The notes below the pieces were generated by a model that saw nothing but the letters and a program-made list of their open reading frames with translations, had not been told where the DNA came from and did no database searches. The position numbers and the translations under genes are program-made. DNA of 64,000 nucleotides from the NCBI RefSeq assembly GCF_030644385.1, contig NZ_CP130060.1, positions 558,001-622,000 on the forward strand, given 5' to 3'. This document shows, piece by piece, positions 47,780 through 55,859 of this stretch (positions are counted from its first letter, which is position 1; the number at the start of each line of letters is the position of its first letter). The stretch comes from Stomatobaculum sp. F0698 (GTDB lineage: Bacteria; Bacillota; Clostridia; Lachnospirales; Lachnospiraceae).

Positions 47780-48626
47780 GGCGAAGGAACTTGTCTTTGA
47801 CTACATCACCCGCGACGAGGAGGCAAAGGTTACGGATGTGAACCGCGCAATCGACGGCGTGAGCCTAAAGATTGAGGAGGGCAGCTTTGTCGCCATACTC
47901 GGGCACAACGGCTCCGGCAAATCCACCTTTGCAAAGACCCTGAACGGTATCTTATTGCCGAGCGGCGGCGCCGTGTTTATTTCCGGTATGAATACCGCGG
48001 ACGATGCAAAGCTCCTCGGCATACGCCGCGAGGTCGGCATGGTATTTCAAAATCCCGACAACCAGATCATTGCGAATCTTGTCGAGGACGATGTCGGCTT
48101 CGGACCCGAGAACCTCGGTGTGCCGACCGAGGACATTTGGAAGCGGGTCGATGCCGCGCTCGCGGCAGTCGGCATGACTGCCTACCGCCTGAAGTCGCCG
48201 AATCACCTCTCGGGCGGACAGAAGCAGCGCGTCGCGATTGCCGGCGTCATGGCCATGCACCCCAAGTGCATTGTGCTGGACGAGCCGACCGCCATGCTGG
48301 ATCCGAACGGCAGAAAAGAAGTGATACGCACAATCACGGAGCTAAATCGCAGCGAGGGCGTCACCGTGGTGCTGATTACGCACTACATGGAAGAAGTCGT
48401 CGGGGCGGATCGCCTGATTGTGATGGACGGCGGGCATGTCATTATGGACGGCACGCCGCGGGAAGTCTTTTCCCATGTGGAAGAATTGAAGCGCCTGCGC
48501 CTCGACGTACCGCAGGCCACCGAACTCGCACACGAGTTGAGACAGTGCGGCGTAAGTTTACCGGAAAGCGTGCTCTCCATGGAGGAGCTCGCGGAAGCTA
48601 TACTGCCGCTTTGGAAGGAGAACTAA
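47766..48626 (+). CDS. ecfA1: ECF transporter energy-coupling ATPase A1
   Basis: A 286-residue ATPase: Walker A GHNGSGKST, Q-loop VGMVFQNPDNQIIANL, signature LSGGQKQR, Walker B CIVLDEPTAMLDPNG and H-loop LITHYMEEV. It belongs with ecfA2 and ecfT, the shared group II module that energises several S components elsewhere in the genome (vitamins, metals). The start at 47766 (MAIIEAKELVF) is internal to the previous gene's 3' end. Confidence 0.93.
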   Translation: MAIIEAKELVFDYITRDEEAKVTDVNRAIDGVSLKIEEGSFVAILGHNGSGKSTFAKTLNGILLPSGGAVFISGMNTADDAKLLGIRREVGMVFQNPDNQIIANLVEDDVGFGPENLGVPTEDIWKRVDAALAAVGMTAYRLKSPNHLSGGQKQRVAIAGVMAMHPKCIVLDEPTAMLDPNGRKEVIRTITELNRSEGVTVVLITHYMEEVVGADRLIVMDGGHVIMDGTPREVFSHVEELKRLRLDVPQATELAHELRQCGVSLPESVLSMEELAEAILPLWKEN

Positions 48627-48629
48627 GCT

Positions 48630-49490
48630 GTGGGAATCCGCGCAGAACATCTGAGCTACACCTACGGGGGAGGGACTGCCTTTGAGCAGCCGGCACTCCG
48701 CGATGTGAGCTTTGAGATTCCGGACGGGCAGTTTGTCGGTCTCATAGGACATACCGGCTCCGGAAAATCCACCCTGATACAGCATTTAAACGGCCTGATT
48801 CGCGCGACCGGGGGCAAACTCTTTGTCGACGGCGAGAACATCTACGAAAAGGGCTACAACATGCGGGCGCTCCGCACCAAGGTCGGGCTCGTTTTTCAGT
48901 ACCCGGAGCACCAGCTCTTTGAAATCGATGTATTCAAGGACGTGTGTTTCGGACCGAAGAACATGGGACTTCCGCAGGCTGAGATCGAGCAGCGCGCAAA
49001 AGAGGCGCTCGCAATGGTCGGGCTAACGGAGAAATTTTACAAGAAGTCTCCCTTTGAACTCTCGGGCGGACAGAAGCGCCGCGTCGCGATTGCGGGCGTA
49101 CTTGCCATGAAACCGAAGGTCCTTGTGCTCGATGAGCCGACTGCGGGCCTCGATCCGCGGGGCAGAGACGAAATTCTGGACCGGGTGAAGGCACTGAACA
49201 GCGAATGGGGCCTCACGGTCATTCTGGTCTCCCACAGCATGGAAGATGTCGCAAAGTATGCGGATCGCCTGCTCGTGATGAGCGGCGGAGAAAAGCGCTT
49301 CGACGGCACGCCGAAGGAAGTGTTTAAGCACTACGAGGAACTCGAGGAACTCGGGCTTTCGGCGCCGCAGGTCAGCTACCTCGTGCAGCGCCTGCGCCGC
49401 GCGGGCATGCCGCTCAGCGATGAGATCACGACCGTCGCGGAGGCAAGGGATGCTTTGCGGGAACTCCTGAAGGGAGGTGCGCCGTGCTGA
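48630..49490 (+). CDS. ecfA2: ECF transporter energy-coupling ATPase A2
   Basis: A 286-residue ATPase: Walker A GHTGSGKST, Q-loop VGLVFQYPEHQLFEID, signature LSGGQKRR, Walker B VLVLDEPTAGLDPRG and H-loop ILVSHSMEDVAKYAD. Start codon is GTG or its equivalent at 48630 after GGAGAAC. Overlaps ecfT by 7 bp. Confidence 0.93.
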   Translation: MGIRAEHLSYTYGGGTAFEQPALRDVSFEIPDGQFVGLIGHTGSGKSTLIQHLNGLIRATGGKLFVDGENIYEKGYNMRALRTKVGLVFQYPEHQLFEIDVFKDVCFGPKNMGLPQAEIEQRAKEALAMVGLTEKFYKKSPFELSGGQKRRVAIAGVLAMKPKVLVLDEPTAGLDPRGRDEILDRVKALNSEWGLTVILVSHSMEDVAKYADRLLVMSGGEKRFDGTPKEVFKHYEELEELGLSAPQVSYLVQRLRRAGMPLSDEITTVAEARDALRELLKGGAPC

Positions 49491-50284
49491 AGGATGTGAC
49501 CCTAGGCCAGTACTACCCGGTGGACTCCGCACTCCATCGTCTGGACCCGAGAACCAAACTCGCAGGGACTATGGTTTACATTGTGGCGCTCTTTCTCTGC
49601 AACAATTGGCAGAGCTATGCGCTTGCGACCGCATTCCTCGCACTTGCGATCGGCCTGTCTCGTGTGCCGCTCTCCTATATGCTGCGCGGTTTAAAGGGCA
49701 TACTCTTTATTCTCTTAATCAGTGTGAGCTTTAACCTCTTTTTGACCGACGGCAAGGTGCTATGGCAGTGGGGTGTCTTCAAAATTACGGAAGAGGGACT
49801 GATACTCGCGGGCTTTATGGCGCTGCGACTCATCTACCTCGTGGTCGGATCGACCATCATGACCCTCACCACGACGCCGAATGCGCTGACCCAGGGCATG
49901 GAGAAGGGACTCGGCTTTTTAAAAGTACTTCGCGTCCCGGTGCATGAGATCGCGATGATGATGAGCATAGCGCTCCGTTTTATCCCCATCCTCATGGAGG
50001 AGACCGATAAAATCATGAAGGCGCAGATGGCGCGCGGCGCGGATTTCGAGAGCGGCAATCTGATTCAGAAGGCGCGTGCCATGGTGCCGCTCCTGGTGCC
50101 GCTCTTTGTCTCGGCCTTTCGCCGTGCAACCGACCTCGCAATGGCCATGGAGGCACGCTGCTACCACGGCGGCGAGGGCAGAACGCAGATGAAGCCGCTG
50201 TGCTATCAGAGCAGAGATCGGATTGCCTACGCAGCCCTCTTCCTCTTCTTGGCGGGCATCATCGTCCTCCGTATTCTCTTCTGA
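49484..50284 (+). CDS. ecfT: ECF transporter T component
   Basis: A 266-residue membrane protein beginning DVTLGQYYPVDSALHRLDPR, the EcfT hallmark. Coupling helices carry AQMARGADFESG and AMEARCYHGGEGR (the two Ala-Arg-Gly type motifs, the second as ARC). Followed by truA as in most Firmicutes. Confidence 0.93.
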   Translation: MLKDVTLGQYYPVDSALHRLDPRTKLAGTMVYIVALFLCNNWQSYALATAFLALAIGLSRVPLSYMLRGLKGILFILLISVSFNLFLTDGKVLWQWGVFKITEEGLILAGFMALRLIYLVVGSTIMTLTTTPNALTQGMEKGLGFLKVLRVPVHEIAMMMSIALRFIPILMEETDKIMKAQMARGADFESGNLIQKARAMVPLLVPLFVSAFRRATDLAMAMEARCYHGGEGRTQMKPLCYQSRDRIAYAALFLFLAGIIVLRILF

Positions 50285-50293
50285 GGAGAGAGC

Positions 50294-51412
50294 ATGAGAA
50301 GAATCCGTTTGATTGTGAGCTATGACGGAAGCGGCTATTTCGGCTCGCAGATACAGCCGAATGCCGTTACCGTGGAACAAAAGCTGAACGAAGCTGTGCA
50401 GGGACTCACCGGAGCCCCTGCACAAGTTGTATTTGCGAGTCGCACAGACACGGGCGTGCACGCGCTCGGGAATGTCGCTGTCTTTGACACGGAATTCCCG
50501 ATGCGCGCCGAGCGCTTTGTGACCGCGCTGAACGCCTACCTGCCGCAGGACATCCGGGTGCAGGCGGCGGATGAAGTTGCGCCGATTTGGCACCCCAGAA
50601 AACAGCACTGCGAGAAGACCTACGAATACCGCATCTGGAACGGGCGCATTATGAACCCGCTCTTACGGAACAGCGCCGCGCACTGCTATGTCCCGCTTGA
50701 TTTGCGGGCGATGCGGTCCGCGCTGCCCTTTCTCCTCGGAGAGCACGATTTCGCGGCCTTCTGCGCAAGCGGCTCGGCAGCCGCGCACACGGTGCGGCGC
50801 ATATACCGCGCGGAGCTCTCTGCCGAGTGTGAGGAGAGCGGCAGCTTTGCGGGGCTCATTACTTTTCGTGTGACGGGGAGCGGCTTCCTCTACCACATGG
50901 TACGCATCCTCGCCGGGACACTCCTGGAAATCGGCAGCGGGAAAAAGAGCGAGACAGCCTTCCGGGATGCAATCCGAAGCCGCAGAAGGCGCGATGCGGG
51001 ACCGGTGGCACCGGCCGCGGGCCTTATTCTTCGGGAAATCCGTTACCTCCCGAACCCGAGCCGCTACGAGGCCGAGAACGAGGACTGGGCTTACGAGCTC
51101 ACACAGGATACGCTCGAAGAACGCAGAGAGAGCTTTTTCACACTGCGGCGCTGCCGGGAAGCGGATTACGAGGGGCTGATGACACGTCTCATCCACGAGA
51201 GCCACAGGGACGGCGCAGAGCGCGTGTATCTCAGGGACTTAGAGAACGCGAGCCGCCTCTTTTCGGGGCGGGAATTCGGCTTTTACAGGATTCATGAGAA
51301 TGCGGATGTCGCGACCCGGGAAGCCTTTCCCTATGTCGCTTTGGACCTAAAAGAATGCAGGAAAAAAGCGCCTTCTGCATTGACAGAGGGGGGACAAGTC
51401 TCTATAATATAG
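50294..51412 (+). CDS. truA: tRNA pseudouridine(38-40) synthase with C-terminal extension
   Basis: A 372-residue protein. The first 255 residues are TruA: RLIVSYDGSGYFGSQIQPNA, FASRTDTGVHALGNVAVFD (catalytic Asp in RTDTGVHA) and GSGFLYHMVRILAGTLLEIG. Beyond LILREIRY, where TruA normally ends, about 110 further residues continue (AENEDWAYELTQDTLEERRE, SFFTLRRCREADYEGLMTRL), which I do not recognise. The rplM promoter lies inside the last 10 codons. Confidence 0.9.
   Translation: MRRIRLIVSYDGSGYFGSQIQPNAVTVEQKLNEAVQGLTGAPAQVVFASRTDTGVHALGNVAVFDTEFPMRAERFVTALNAYLPQDIRVQAADEVAPIWHPRKQHCEKTYEYRIWNGRIMNPLLRNSAAHCYVPLDLRAMRSALPFLLGEHDFAAFCASGSAAAHTVRRIYRAELSAECEESGSFAGLITFRVTGSGFLYHMVRILAGTLLEIGSGKKSETAFRDAIRSRRRRDAGPVAPAAGLILREIRYLPNPSRYEAENEDWAYELTQDTLEERRESFFTLRRCREADYEGLMTRLIHESHRDGAERVYLRDLENASRLFSGREFGFYRIHENADVATREAFPYVALDLKECRKKAPSALTEGGQVSII
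51380..51408 (+). promoter_or_regulatory. Promoter of rplM-rpsI inside truA
   Basis: TTGACA and TATAAT with an exact 17-bp spacer. Confidence 0.9.
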
Positions 51413-51525
51413 AGCTGTGACGCCTAGGCTAAGCTTTTACCAGCCCCGGAGAAGTAGGCTATGGGCACTTCACGTATAATCAGGCAGGAGACACGGATCT
51501 TTGCTCCCGTGTCCACTAGGAGGAT
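51413..51525 (+). ncRNA. rplM leader (L13-leader-like)
   Basis: About 110 nt of untranslated leader precede rplM. The sequence has pairs such as ACACGGA/TCCCGTGT and position consistent with the ribosomal protein leader known upstream of rplM in Firmicutes, through which L13 is thought to regulate its own operon. I did not fold it formally. Confidence 0.5.
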
Positions 51526-51529
51526 AATC

Positions 51530-51964
51530 ATGAAGAGTTTTATGGCGAATCCGGATACCGTTGAGAGAAAATGGTATGTGGTCGATGCGGATGGAGCCAC
51601 CCTCGGACGTCTCGCTTCGGAGGTTGCTGCAGTGCTGAGAGGCAAGAATAAGCCGATTTTCACCCCGCATGTTGACTGCGGCGACTATGTCATTGTCATC
51701 AATGCAGACAAGATTGTGGTGAGCGGCAAGAAGATGGAGCAGAAGGTTTACTACTCCCACTCCCTCTATGTCGGCGGCATGAAGGAGACTACGCTTCGCG
51801 AGATGATGGCGAAGAAGCCGGAGAAGGTGATTGAGAAGGCAGTTAAGGGCATGCTCCCGAAGGGCCCCCTTGGCGAGCAGATGTACAAGAAGCTGCATGT
51901 CTATGCAGGAGAGAATCACAACCACCAGGCACAGAAGCCGGAAGTTCTGACCATCAAAGGCTGA
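51530..51964 (+). CDS. rplM: Ribosomal protein uL13
   Basis: A 144-residue protein: [60 protein letters not shown] and [20 protein letters not shown]. Full length. The start at 51530 follows AGGAGG; the longer frame is leader RNA. Co-transcribed with rpsI 16 bp downstream. Confidence 0.96.
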   Translation: MKSFMANPDTVERKWYVVDADGATLGRLASEVAAVLRGKNKPIFTPHVDCGDYVIVINADKIVVSGKKMEQKVYYSHSLYVGGMKETTLREMMAKKPEKVIEKAVKGMLPKGPLGEQMYKKLHVYAGENHNHQAQKPEVLTIKG

Positions 51965-51980
51965 GAGGAGCGTGTAGAAA

Positions 51981-52373
51981 ATGGCAAGTGAGAGATATTA
52001 CGGAACCGGAAGAAGAAAAACTTCTGTTGCCAGAGTCTATCTGGTGCCGGGAACTGGTAAGATTACGATCAACAAGAGAGACATCGAGGACTATCTTGGC
52101 CTTGAGGTTTTGAGAATGACGGTTCGTCAGCCGCTCGTTGCGACCGAGACCAACGAGAAGTTTGACGTATGTGTCAACGTTCTCGGCGGCGGTATGGCAG
52201 GCCAGGCAGGCGCTATCCGTCACGGCATCTCGAGAGCACTGCTTGAGGCAGATCAGGACTATCGTCCGGTTCTGAAGAAGGCGGGCTTCCTCACGAGAGA
52301 CCCGAGAATGAAGGAGAGAAAGAAGTACGGCTTGAAGGCAGCTCGCCGTGCGCCGCAGTTCTCCAAGAGATAA
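51981..52373 (+). CDS. rpsI: Ribosomal protein uS9
   Basis: A 130-residue protein with [40 protein letters not shown] and the basic C-terminus [25 protein letters not shown] that reaches the P-site. Full length. Confidence 0.96.
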   Translation: MASERYYGTGRRKTSVARVYLVPGTGKITINKRDIEDYLGLEVLRMTVRQPLVATETNEKFDVCVNVLGGGMAGQAGAIRHGISRALLEADQDYRPVLKKAGFLTRDPRMKERKKYGLKAARRAPQFSKR

Positions 52374-52393
52374 TCGAGACTTCAAAATGTACG

Positions 52394-52428
52394 AAAACCC
52401 CGGAAGCCACATGCTTCCGGGGTTTTTT
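52394..52428 (+). terminator. Terminator of rplM-rpsI
   Basis: AAAACCCCGGAAG and CTTCCGGGGTTTT around CCACATG, then T. The sequence after this point changes to a more AT-rich style. Confidence 0.92.
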
Positions 52429-52590
52429 CATGCCCAAAATTCTGTTCGACTGCTCGGTTTTGATGCCTATGTTCCTATGCAGAGTACCGCAAAACCAAAT
52501 CGGAAACGCAGCAGAAAATAGACAAAGCAGTCGATGAGTAAAACCTCATTTTGATACAAAATAACAGTAATTAAATATAAGGAGATACGG

Positions 52591-53205
52591 ATGAAAAACG
52601 AAAAAATATCCTATCTGACAAAGGAAAGGATTGCAAGCTCATTGAAGGGGTTCATGAAGAAAAAGGCGTTTGACAAGATTACCGTCAAGGACATAAGCGA
52701 TGACTGTGATATCAGCAGGTCCGCCTTTTATTATCATTTCGAGGACATGTATGACCTTATGAAATGGACATTCGAGGCAGAAGCACTGGAACTCCTTAAA
52801 GCCAGTGAAAACAGCATGGACTGGGACGATGGCATATTGTCGATTTTCAGGTATGTGCATGACAATAGGAAAATCTGCTTGTGCGCATATAACAGCATTG
52901 GAAAGGACCTTCTTAAGAAAATGCTTTATGAAGGTACGAGCGCAATAATGATGGCGTTTATAAACAATATTTTACAGGATGTTCCCGCCGATAAGGAACA
53001 TGCGGATTTTATTGGCAAGTTCTATACCGAGGCGCTGGTCAGTTGCCTCGTGACATGGATGCTTGAAGGGGAGCCGTATGCCCCGGAGGAAATGATTAAT
53101 CTGTTGGAGATAGCCATGCATGGCAGCATCATGGCGGCGCTGCAAAGAAGCGCGGAAAAGAACGGGGGAACAAATAGTATTTCCGCCAGACGCTCCACTT
53201 TATAA
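52591..53205 (+). CDS. TetR-family regulator (DhaS-like)
   Basis: A 204-residue regulator: HTH (TKERIASSLKGFMKKKAFDK, ITVKDISDDCDISRSAFYYH, FEDMYDLMKW) and an all-helical C-terminal ligand domain of the TetR_C_33/DhaS type. It begins 217 bp after rpsI and precedes the oleate hydratase gene; controlling the latter is plausible. AAGGAGA ribosome site. Confidence 0.85.
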   Translation: MKNEKISYLTKERIASSLKGFMKKKAFDKITVKDISDDCDISRSAFYYHFEDMYDLMKWTFEAEALELLKASENSMDWDDGILSIFRYVHDNRKICLCAYNSIGKDLLKKMLYEGTSAIMMAFINNILQDVPADKEHADFIGKFYTEALVSCLVTWMLEGEPYAPEEMINLLEIAMHGSIMAALQRSAEKNGGTNSISARRSTL

Positions 53206-53224
53206 AAATATGCAAAAACCTTAC

Positions 53225-53270
53225 AAAACAGCCCGTATGTCAGACATCTGATATACGGGCTGTTTTGTTT
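53225..53270 (+). terminator. Terminator after TetR gene
   Basis: AAAACAGCCCGTATGTCAG and CTGATATACGGGCTGTTTT pair (one G-T) around ACAT. Confidence 0.88.
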
Positions 53271-53330
53271 GTTGTTATTAAACTCCCGATGTTTTATTTT
53301 AGAACCAGCAAAGGGAAAGGAGGTGGTCAT

Positions 53331-53624
53331 ATGGTTGACGGGACTTACCAGGTCAAGATGCGTACTCCATTGGGCGTTAAAAACGGGGAATTAATTCTTC
53401 ATAGTAATGATGGTGTGCTTAACGGTTCGTTGGTTGTAATGGGTAAGAAAAATATATTTGAGCCGGGAACAACGGATGGCAGAAATTTTAATTTTAAAGG
53501 GAAAATACAAACTTCCGTCGGGAAGACGGAGTATGTATGCAGCGGCAGCGTAAACGGGGATGAGCTGTCAGGCATTGCGAAAACCAAGAAGGGCGACATA
53601 GCACTTAACGGAATGAGGAAATAA
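53331..53624 (+). CDS. Small beta-rich protein next to the oleate hydratase
   Basis: A 97-residue, soluble, Gly/Asn-rich protein with alternating short strands: VDGTYQVKMRTPLGVKNGEL, LHSNDGVLNGSLVVMGKKN, RNFNFKGKIQTSVGKTEYVC. It looks like a small beta-barrel. I recall such proteins near flavoprotein oxidoreductases, but the function is unknown. The start at 53331 follows AAAGGAGGTGG. Its stop is 18 bp before the oleate hydratase gene. Confidence 0.7.
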   Translation: MVDGTYQVKMRTPLGVKNGELILHSNDGVLNGSLVVMGKKNIFEPGTTDGRNFNFKGKIQTSVGKTEYVCSGSVNGDELSGIAKTKKGDIALNGMRK

Positions 53625-53642
53625 GAAAGAAGGAGACTTGTT

Positions 53643-55247
53643 ATGTTAGGAAATTATAAAAGACAGGATGACGGCCAGTTTTATTTTGTTGGCGGAGGGC
53701 TTGGATGCCTGACGGGTGCCGCTTACCTTTTAAGGGACTGCGGGTTTGAAGGAAAGGACATCCATATTATAGAGGCGCTGCCTGTGGCAGGCGGGTCAAA
53801 TGATGCCTGTGGAGATCCGGAGCATGGCTGGATATGCCGCGGTGAGAGGATGTTCAATAAGCAGACGTATGAAAACTTCTGGGATATAATGTCTAGCATC
53901 CCTTCCCTTACGAATCTGGGCAACAGCGTGACAGACGATATGTTTGAATTCTCGTCCACAAAGCCCTGCAAGGCAAAGGCTCGTTTGCTTGATGCTGACG
54001 GGGAAATAATAGATTCTTCCAGTTACGGGCTGAACAAACAGGAGCTGAAGCTTGTGCTTAGTCTTTTAAAGGCAGACGAAAACGAGCTTGACGACCTTAC
54101 AATTGAGGATTGGTTCGGCGTAAGCCCGCACTTTTTTAAAACCCCGTTCTGGTACATATACGAAGGCACTTTCGCATTCCAGCCATGGTCAAGTGTTATA
54201 GAATTTAAGCGCTACCTGACACGCTTTTTCCATCTCATCACGAGGATAAATACTGCTAGCGGGGTAACCCTGACGCGGCACAGCCAGTTTGAAAGCATAA
54301 TCACGCCGCTGCTTAAGGTGCTTGAGGATGCGGGGGTTGACTTTGTTTATAACACAGTGGTGACCGACATGGATTTTGCCGATGGTGACGGGATTACGGT
54401 TACCGGGCTACATGTCGTACATGGCGATAAAAAGGATTATATCAAGCTGAATGAAAATGACAAGGTAATAGTTACATTAGGATGCATGACCGACAATGCC
54501 ACCTTCGGGAATGCTGAAAAGGCTGCGGGCATTGATGACTCTTACCCAATGAGTGCTAACTTGTGGAAAAACATTGCTGCAAAGAAACCGGTGCTTGGCA
54601 ACCCTGACAAGTTCTTCGCACACCCTGATAAGTCAAAGTGGATGACATTCAACTGCACCTTCCACGGGAACACTTTCATGGACTGGATGGAAAAATACAC
54701 CCACAACAAGACGGGGGAGGGGCTCCTGACTTCCTTTACGGGCTCTCCCTGGCATATGGAGCTACGCATTCCGCTCCCGCCTTATTTTGAAAATCAGCCA
54801 GAGGATTATTCGTTCCTGTGGATGTGCGCCTTCTATACCGATGAGCCGGGACGTTTCACGGGAAAGCCTGAATACGAATGCACGGGACTGGAAATACTGG
54901 ATGAGATATTGATGAGCCTGCCAATGGATGACGATACCCGCCAGAAGTGCCGGGACGAGGTTGTTGCCGCAATACCGGTTATGCTGCCGTATACGAATGC
55001 ACATTTTCTTGCGCGTTCCGCAGGCGACCGGCCCGATGTCGTGCCGGAAGGGAGCACGAATCTTGGATTTACCGGACAATATTGCGAGATTCCGGAAGAC
55101 TGCGTGTTTACCGAAGAATACTCCGTCAGAGCTGCACGAATGGCGGTTTACAAGCTTTTAGGCATGAAACGGGATGTCTGCCCGGTCAAGCCAATCCAAT
55201 ACGACGTAAGGATTATCCTTGCGGCATTGGTGTCATATTTGAAATAG
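53643..55247 (+). CDS. ohyA: Oleate hydratase family protein (MCRA)
   Basis: A 534-residue FAD protein: FVGGGLGCLTGAAYLLRDCG (dinucleotide fold), IHIIEALPVAGGSNDACGD, WICRGERMFNKQTYENFWD, VSPHFFKTPFWYIYEGTFAF and FTGSPWHMELRIPLPPYFEN. It matches myosin-cross-reactive antigens, which hydrate oleic to 10-hydroxystearic acid. The usual RGGREM loop with catalytic Glu is altered to RGERM here, and the protein is somewhat shorter than the usual 580-590, so activity on oleate is likely but not certain. It is in a TetR-controlled context. Confidence 0.85.
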   Translation: MLGNYKRQDDGQFYFVGGGLGCLTGAAYLLRDCGFEGKDIHIIEALPVAGGSNDACGDPEHGWICRGERMFNKQTYENFWDIMSSIPSLTNLGNSVTDDMFEFSSTKPCKAKARLLDADGEIIDSSSYGLNKQELKLVLSLLKADENELDDLTIEDWFGVSPHFFKTPFWYIYEGTFAFQPWSSVIEFKRYLTRFFHLITRINTASGVTLTRHSQFESIITPLLKVLEDAGVDFVYNTVVTDMDFADGDGITVTGLHVVHGDKKDYIKLNENDKVIVTLGCMTDNATFGNAEKAAGIDDSYPMSANLWKNIAAKKPVLGNPDKFFAHPDKSKWMTFNCTFHGNTFMDWMEKYTHNKTGEGLLTSFTGSPWHMELRIPLPPYFENQPEDYSFLWMCAFYTDEPGRFTGKPEYECTGLEILDEILMSLPMDDDTRQKCRDEVVAAIPVMLPYTNAHFLARSAGDRPDVVPEGSTNLGFTGQYCEIPEDCVFTEEYSVRAARMAVYKLLGMKRDVCPVKPIQYDVRIILAALVSYLK

Positions 55248-55261
55248 TATGAGACAGGAAA

Positions 55262-55306
55262 AAGTGTCTGCCAGTAAGCGTCAATCGGCTATGGCAGGCA
55301 CTTCTC
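55262..55306 (+). terminator. Hairpin after oleate hydratase
   Basis: AAGTGTCTGCCA and TGGCAGGCACTT pair around an 18-nt loop. Confidence 0.65.
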
Positions 55307-55409
55307 GTTGTTATATTACGTGATCGTCCTATTGGTTACTCTTTTATTCAACCTGATTGGCACGCCATTGCTGATGAATAGCCAGGTTAAGGAGGTTGAT
55401 TATGGATGA
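55302..55409 (+). pseudogene. Possible ftsH N-terminal fragment
   Basis: One frame reads LLYYVIVLLVTLLFNLIGTP followed by LLMNSQVKEVDYG and then a stop. It resembles the N-terminal transmembrane anchor of FtsH metalloproteases in Lachnospiraceae, which ends with a (V)xxVxYGTF motif. There is no ATG and the frame stops exactly where the next residues of that motif should follow. The identification rests on about 30 residues and is tentative. Confidence 0.35.
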
Positions 55410-55437
55410 TGGAATGTCCGGTGCAGTGTGGGTGTAA
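55402..55437 (+). CDS. 11-residue leader-like peptide before a terminator
   Basis: MDDGMSGAVWV has a textbook AAGGAGGT ribosome site 7 bp upstream and its 3' half lies in the left arm of the terminator at 55416-55462. This is the layout of a leader peptide/attenuator. It could also be accidental. Confidence 0.3.
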   Translation: MDDGMSGAVWV

Positions 55438-55462
55438 TGCTCATGTTGCACCGGACTTTTTT
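55416..55462 (+). terminator. Strong terminator upstream of BREX
   Basis: GTCCGGTGCA and TGCACCGGAC pair perfectly around a 21-nt loop and are followed by T6. Confidence 0.82.
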
Positions 55463-55569
55463 CTCTGGCAGGAACTGCCGTTAAAGCATCCGGAATGGAT
55501 GCGTAGCTCGATGCCGCAGGCAGCGTTCTAAATAAATCGTTCAAAATCAGGAAGAACTTTGAATTGGTT

Positions 55570-55597
55570 TTGTTCGTTTCTTAGAGTAGAATATAAA
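55570..55597 (+). promoter_or_regulatory. Candidate promoter of the BREX operon
   Basis: TTGTTC and TATAAA with a 16-bp spacer, about 55 bp before the HTH gene. The segment TTAGAGTAGAATATA also occurs at 3054-3068 in the S24/polymerase control region. Confidence 0.5.
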
Positions 55598-55651
55598 TGA
55601 GAAGTTTTAACTTGCTGCGAGCAACTTTTGACATCGAACAAGAGGTTCCGT

Positions 55652-55843
55652 ATGGATTTCATGACAATTAAGCAGGCTTCTGCAAAATGGGGAATCTGCA
55701 CAAGGAGAGTACAGACATTATGCACGGAAGGGCGAATTGATGGTGCCGAACGTTTAGGGCATCAGTGGATCATTCCTATTGATGCAGAAAAGCCGAAGGA
55801 TGCCAGAATCAAAAGCGGCAGATACATGAAAGCAAAATCTTGA
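55652..55843 (+). CDS. MerR/excisionase-like HTH protein at the head of the BREX operon
   Basis: A 63-residue protein: MTIKQASAKWGICTRRVQTL and CTEGRIDGAERLGHQWIIPI, a winged-HTH of the HTH_17/MerR type, then a basic tail. Start is 55652 or 55661 (second Met). Such proteins lead many Firmicute BREX operons and are probably regulators; an excisionase role is an alternative. 16 bp before brxA. Confidence 0.75.
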   Translation: MDFMTIKQASAKWGICTRRVQTLCTEGRIDGAERLGHQWIIPIDAEKPKDARIKSGRYMKAKS

Positions 55844-55859
55844 AATGGAGAGAACGAAG

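Larger units (their letters stand above)
55248..55651. other. Junction between the oleate hydratase gene and the BREX operon
   Basis: This 400-bp stretch contains a hairpin, a broken ftsH-like fragment, an 11-codon leader-like ORF, a strong terminator and the BREX promoter region; see separate entries. No complete gene. Confidence 0.6.
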
